Shown in pieces: positions 61,865 to 64,000 of a stretch of 64,000 nucleotides of DNA. The first letter of the stretch is position 1. Each line of letters starts with the position of its first letter. The translations under genes were made by a program, and so were the position numbers. This DNA comes from Chryseobacterium sp. BGARF1 (lineage in GTDB: Bacteria; Bacteroidota; Bacteroidia; Flavobacteriales; Weeksellaceae), in NCBI RefSeq assembly GCF_001677955.1, contig NZ_LELA01000081.1:88645-152644 (forward strand). The letters are read 5' to 3'. The notes below the pieces were generated by a model. It searched no databases. It saw nothing but the letters and a program-made list of their open reading frames with translations, and had not been told where the DNA came from.

Positions 61865-63006
61865 AAAAAATACTTTTTGTTTATTATCAGAATATTCATC
61901 CTGGCGGAGTTTCAAGGGTAATGATTAATCTTGCCAATGAGCTGTGTGATAAAGATCATCAAGTAAGTATTTTGTTTTTAATGGAAGGTGAAAACACATT
62001 TTATGAAATAGATCATAGAATTAAAACTCACACACTCAATTCTTTCGGGCATTTTGGGGTTCAGAAAATCAATCCTTTATTCGACAAATATTTAAAGAAA
62101 TTCCCTTATAGATTTAATTTAAAAAAATACATTTTCGATTTCGGACAGTGGGATGTTATGAGCAAATGGCTCAAAAACAATCATCAAAATTATGATATCA
62201 TTATTTCTTCCTGGTACAAGATATCCTCACAAATTGCCGTAAATAAAAAAATTGCAAATAAAACATTTGCTTGGGAACATTCAAATTACGAAGTTGGAGG
62301 AAAAATATGGGGTGATCTTTTACGTCGAAATTATAAAAATCTTAAAGGAATTATTTGTATAAATAAAGCCTCCGTTGATTATTATAATGTTTTCAATTCA
62401 AATGTATATTTAATTCCAAATATTATAGGTGAACCTTTTGAAAGCATCATGAATATTGATTTCGAAAGCAAAAAAGATCAACTAATCTATGTAGGAAGAT
62501 TAGACCGAGAAAAAAATATAGAAAGTTTAATTAAAATAATTTCACAAATAAATCTAAAAAACTTTCAATTTAAAATAATTGGTGAAGGTTCTGAAATGGA
62601 CAACTTAAAAAAACAAGTTGAAGAAAAAGGGTTAGAATCAAAAATCATCTTTACTGGCCGATTGCCTATTAACGAAATTAAAAGTGAACTTTTAAAAAGT
62701 AAAATATTCTTATTTACAAGTATAAACGAAGCATTCGGAATGGTTTTACTAGAGGCAATGTTCTGTGGCAATACTCTTATTTCTTACGATTGTAATTATG
62801 GCCCATCTGATATTATTAATCAAAACAATGGTTTTTTAATTCCAATGAATAATGAAAAAAAATTTCAAGAAAGCCTTCAAAACCTTATCAATAAGCCAGA
62901 TTTATTAAACGAACTCAACCAATCATCTTTTAAAGAATCTGCTAAATGGCGGAAAAATAAATCGCTCATTCAGTGGGATAAAATAATCAATTCAATTTCT
63001 TTATAA
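61861..63006 (+). CDS. Glycosyltransferase family 4
   Basis: A 381-residue GT-B transferase. GGVSRVMINLANELCDKDHQVSILF is the acceptor domain entry. YVGRLDREKNIESLI, IIGEGSEMDNL, FTGRLPINEIKSELLKSKIFLFTS and NEAFGMVLLEAMFCG (EX7E) make up the donor domain. The general pattern is that of GalNAc- or galactose-adding enzymes in capsule loci, but this is not certain. It overlaps the preceding GT2 gene by 4 nt; the next gene is 10 nt away. Confidence 0.9.
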   Translation: MKKILFVYYQNIHPGGVSRVMINLANELCDKDHQVSILFLMEGENTFYEIDHRIKTHTLNSFGHFGVQKINPLFDKYLKKFPYRFNLKKYIFDFGQWDVMSKWLKNNHQNYDIIISSWYKISSQIAVNKKIANKTFAWEHSNYEVGGKIWGDLLRRNYKNLKGIICINKASVDYYNVFNSNVYLIPNIIGEPFESIMNIDFESKKDQLIYVGRLDREKNIESLIKIISQINLKNFQFKIIGEGSEMDNLKKQVEEKGLESKIIFTGRLPINEIKSELLKSKIFLFTSINEAFGMVLLEAMFCGNTLISYDCNYGPSDIINQNNGFLIPMNNEKKFQESLQNLINKPDLLNELNQSSFKESAKWRKNKSLIQWDKIINSISL

Positions 63007-63016
63007 ACAGCTCTAC

Positions 63017-63916
63017 ATGATTTCAATTATTACAGCATATTACAACCGAAAAGAACTTTTCCGCAAGACTTTATTAAGTATTGCAAGGTTCGAGTATTCT
63101 GAAAACATGGAGTTTATTGCCATAGATGATGGTAGTGATGAAGAAGAGCGAATTGAAGATTTGATACATGAGTTTCCTTTCTTAAAAGTGATTCGTCTGG
63201 AAAAGAAAAATAAATGGTATCAAAACTCCTGCATTCCTTTCAACGAAGGTTTTCGCCATGCAAAAGGAGATAAAATCATTATTCAGAATCCTGAATGTTA
63301 TCATTTTGATAACGTCATTGAGTTTACTTCAAAAAATCTCATTGAAGATGATTATTTAAGCTTTGGATGTTTCGCTCTAGATAAACAAACTACAGACAGT
63401 CATCAAACCAATTATCCTGAAAACGTTATTTATGACAGTATTGCCAACCTAAGTTTACAAAATTCTACGGTAGCCGGAAATATTTGGTACAACCATTCTG
63501 TACACCAACCTCATGCTTATCATTTCTGCGTTGCTTTAACCAAAACAGATTTAGACAAACTGCACGGTTTTGATGAATTGTTATCTTTGGGAATCGCCTA
63601 TGATGATAATGAATTTGTAAGAAGAGTGAAAAATACGCTCAATATAAAATTTGTTGACAATGTAATTGTCTTGCATCAAAACCATTACAATCCATTATCT
63701 ACTTCGTATGATAACCGAAAATGGAGCTCTTTTTTGTACGGAATAAATAACATTCTTTTTCAGCAAAAACCTAAAAAGAAACTCATCAACCGATTTACAA
63801 AAAACCAAAATATACTGCAGAAAAAAAAGATTATAATTCCTTTCGTTGCATATCGGTTATTAACTGATGTAGCTTTTTATAAATTAGTAAAAGATAAATT
63901 GATCAAAAGAATATAA
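63017..63916 (+). CDS. Glycosyltransferase family 2 variant without a classic DxD
   Basis: A 299-residue protein: ISIITAYYNRKELFRKTLLSI and FIAIDDGSDEEERIEDL are normal GT2 segments, but the metal-site position reads IIIQNPECYHFDNV (about residues 90-103) instead of DxD. The C-terminal half HGFDELLSLGIAYDDNEFVRRV resembles the galactosyltransferase-like end of GT2 proteins, whose acidic DD may take part. Activity therefore needs testing. It is the last complete gene in the window; no terminator is seen after it. Confidence 0.8.
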   Translation: MISIITAYYNRKELFRKTLLSIARFEYSENMEFIAIDDGSDEEERIEDLIHEFPFLKVIRLEKKNKWYQNSCIPFNEGFRHAKGDKIIIQNPECYHFDNVIEFTSKNLIEDDYLSFGCFALDKQTTDSHQTNYPENVIYDSIANLSLQNSTVAGNIWYNHSVHQPHAYHFCVALTKTDLDKLHGFDELLSLGIAYDDNEFVRRVKNTLNIKFVDNVIVLHQNHYNPLSTSYDNRKWSSFLYGINNILFQQKPKKKLINRFTKNQNILQKKKIIIPFVAYRLLTDVAFYKLVKDKLIKRI

Positions 63917-63938
63917 GTAGGTTAAAACAATTAACAAT

Positions 63939-64000
63939 ATATTTTTGGGCAGCTATTCCGCCCTCCGTTCCCAATCTTTTTTGCCCTCGTTTTTCCAGCA
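63939..64000 (-). repeat. Partial structured repeat related to 7831-7965, opposite orientation
   Basis: Read on the minus strand this segment has GCAAAAAAGAT, then GGGAACGGAGGGCGGAATAG and CTGCCCAAAAATA. It matches the order AAAAAAAGAT, GAGCGGA, GGGAATCGCCCAAAATA in the first element. It is cut by the window end. The rest of the gap after the last gene has no feature. Confidence 0.5.

Overview
The window looks like the chromosome of a flavobacterium, most likely Chryseobacterium or a close relative in the Weeksellaceae. The evidence is the AT-rich sequence, two SusC/SusD-type outer-membrane transporter pairs, bacillithiol synthesis (BshC), a NusA without C-terminal repeats, an IF-2 with a glycine-rich linker, and many -7 promoter boxes of the Bacteroidetes form TAnnTTTG. 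Genus is inferred from overall protein character; no search was run. I see no rRNA, CRISPR array, insertion sequence, prophage or restriction system.

Layout. (1) 1-495: the end of rpsT and two identical tRNA-Glu genes, closed by a terminator. (2) 509-4608: two small efflux modules. An AraC regulator precedes a Bcr/CflA-type MFS pump, and a FadR-type GntR regulator precedes an Fsr-like MFS pump; each has a candidate operator. (3) 4712-13256, all on the minus strand: a metal-handling region. It holds an MbnP-like lipoprotein, an MbnH/MauG-like di-heme enzyme and a barrel-like exported protein; an exported Mn-type superoxide dismutase; a SCO protein; a YHS lipoprotein; two paralogous small CxGKC proteins; a His-rich P1B ATPase; and a Fur-family regulator. 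(4) 13377-17808: a SusD/SusC pair under a SAM-I riboswitch (17893-17987). (5) 18230-28082: housekeeping genes (aroQ, pckA, a GHMP kinase, fabD, a LysM/PBP1 lipoprotein-like protein, bshC, a putative porin). (6) 28163-32648: a second SusD/SusC pair, preceded by a 24-nt inverted repeat. (7) 33722-38542: the rimP-nusA-infB operon with a terminator-like hairpin in its leader. (8) 38834-63916: a large surface-polysaccharide locus.

How the genes work together. The polysaccharide locus makes precursors (ugd for UDP-glucuronate, rfbA and rfbB for dTDP-4-keto-6-deoxyglucose, wecB for UDP-ManNAc). It assembles them with about a dozen glycosyltransferases and decorates them with acyltransferases, methyltransferases and perhaps an AsnB-type amidotransferase. 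Export would use an ABC transporter (Wzm/Wzt) whose ATPase carries a C-terminal substrate-recognition domain. The metal region combines periplasmic copper delivery (SCO, YHS, MbnP/MbnH), oxidative-stress defence (SOD) and cation efflux (P1B ATPase with a Fur/Zur-type regulator).

The most unusual signals are the SAM riboswitch in front of a SusC/SusD pair, the MbnP-MbnH-barrel trio beside the paired CxGKC small proteins, and the hairpin in the rimP-nusA leader. The two ends of the window carry pieces of what looks like one flavobacterial repeat, in opposite orientations.
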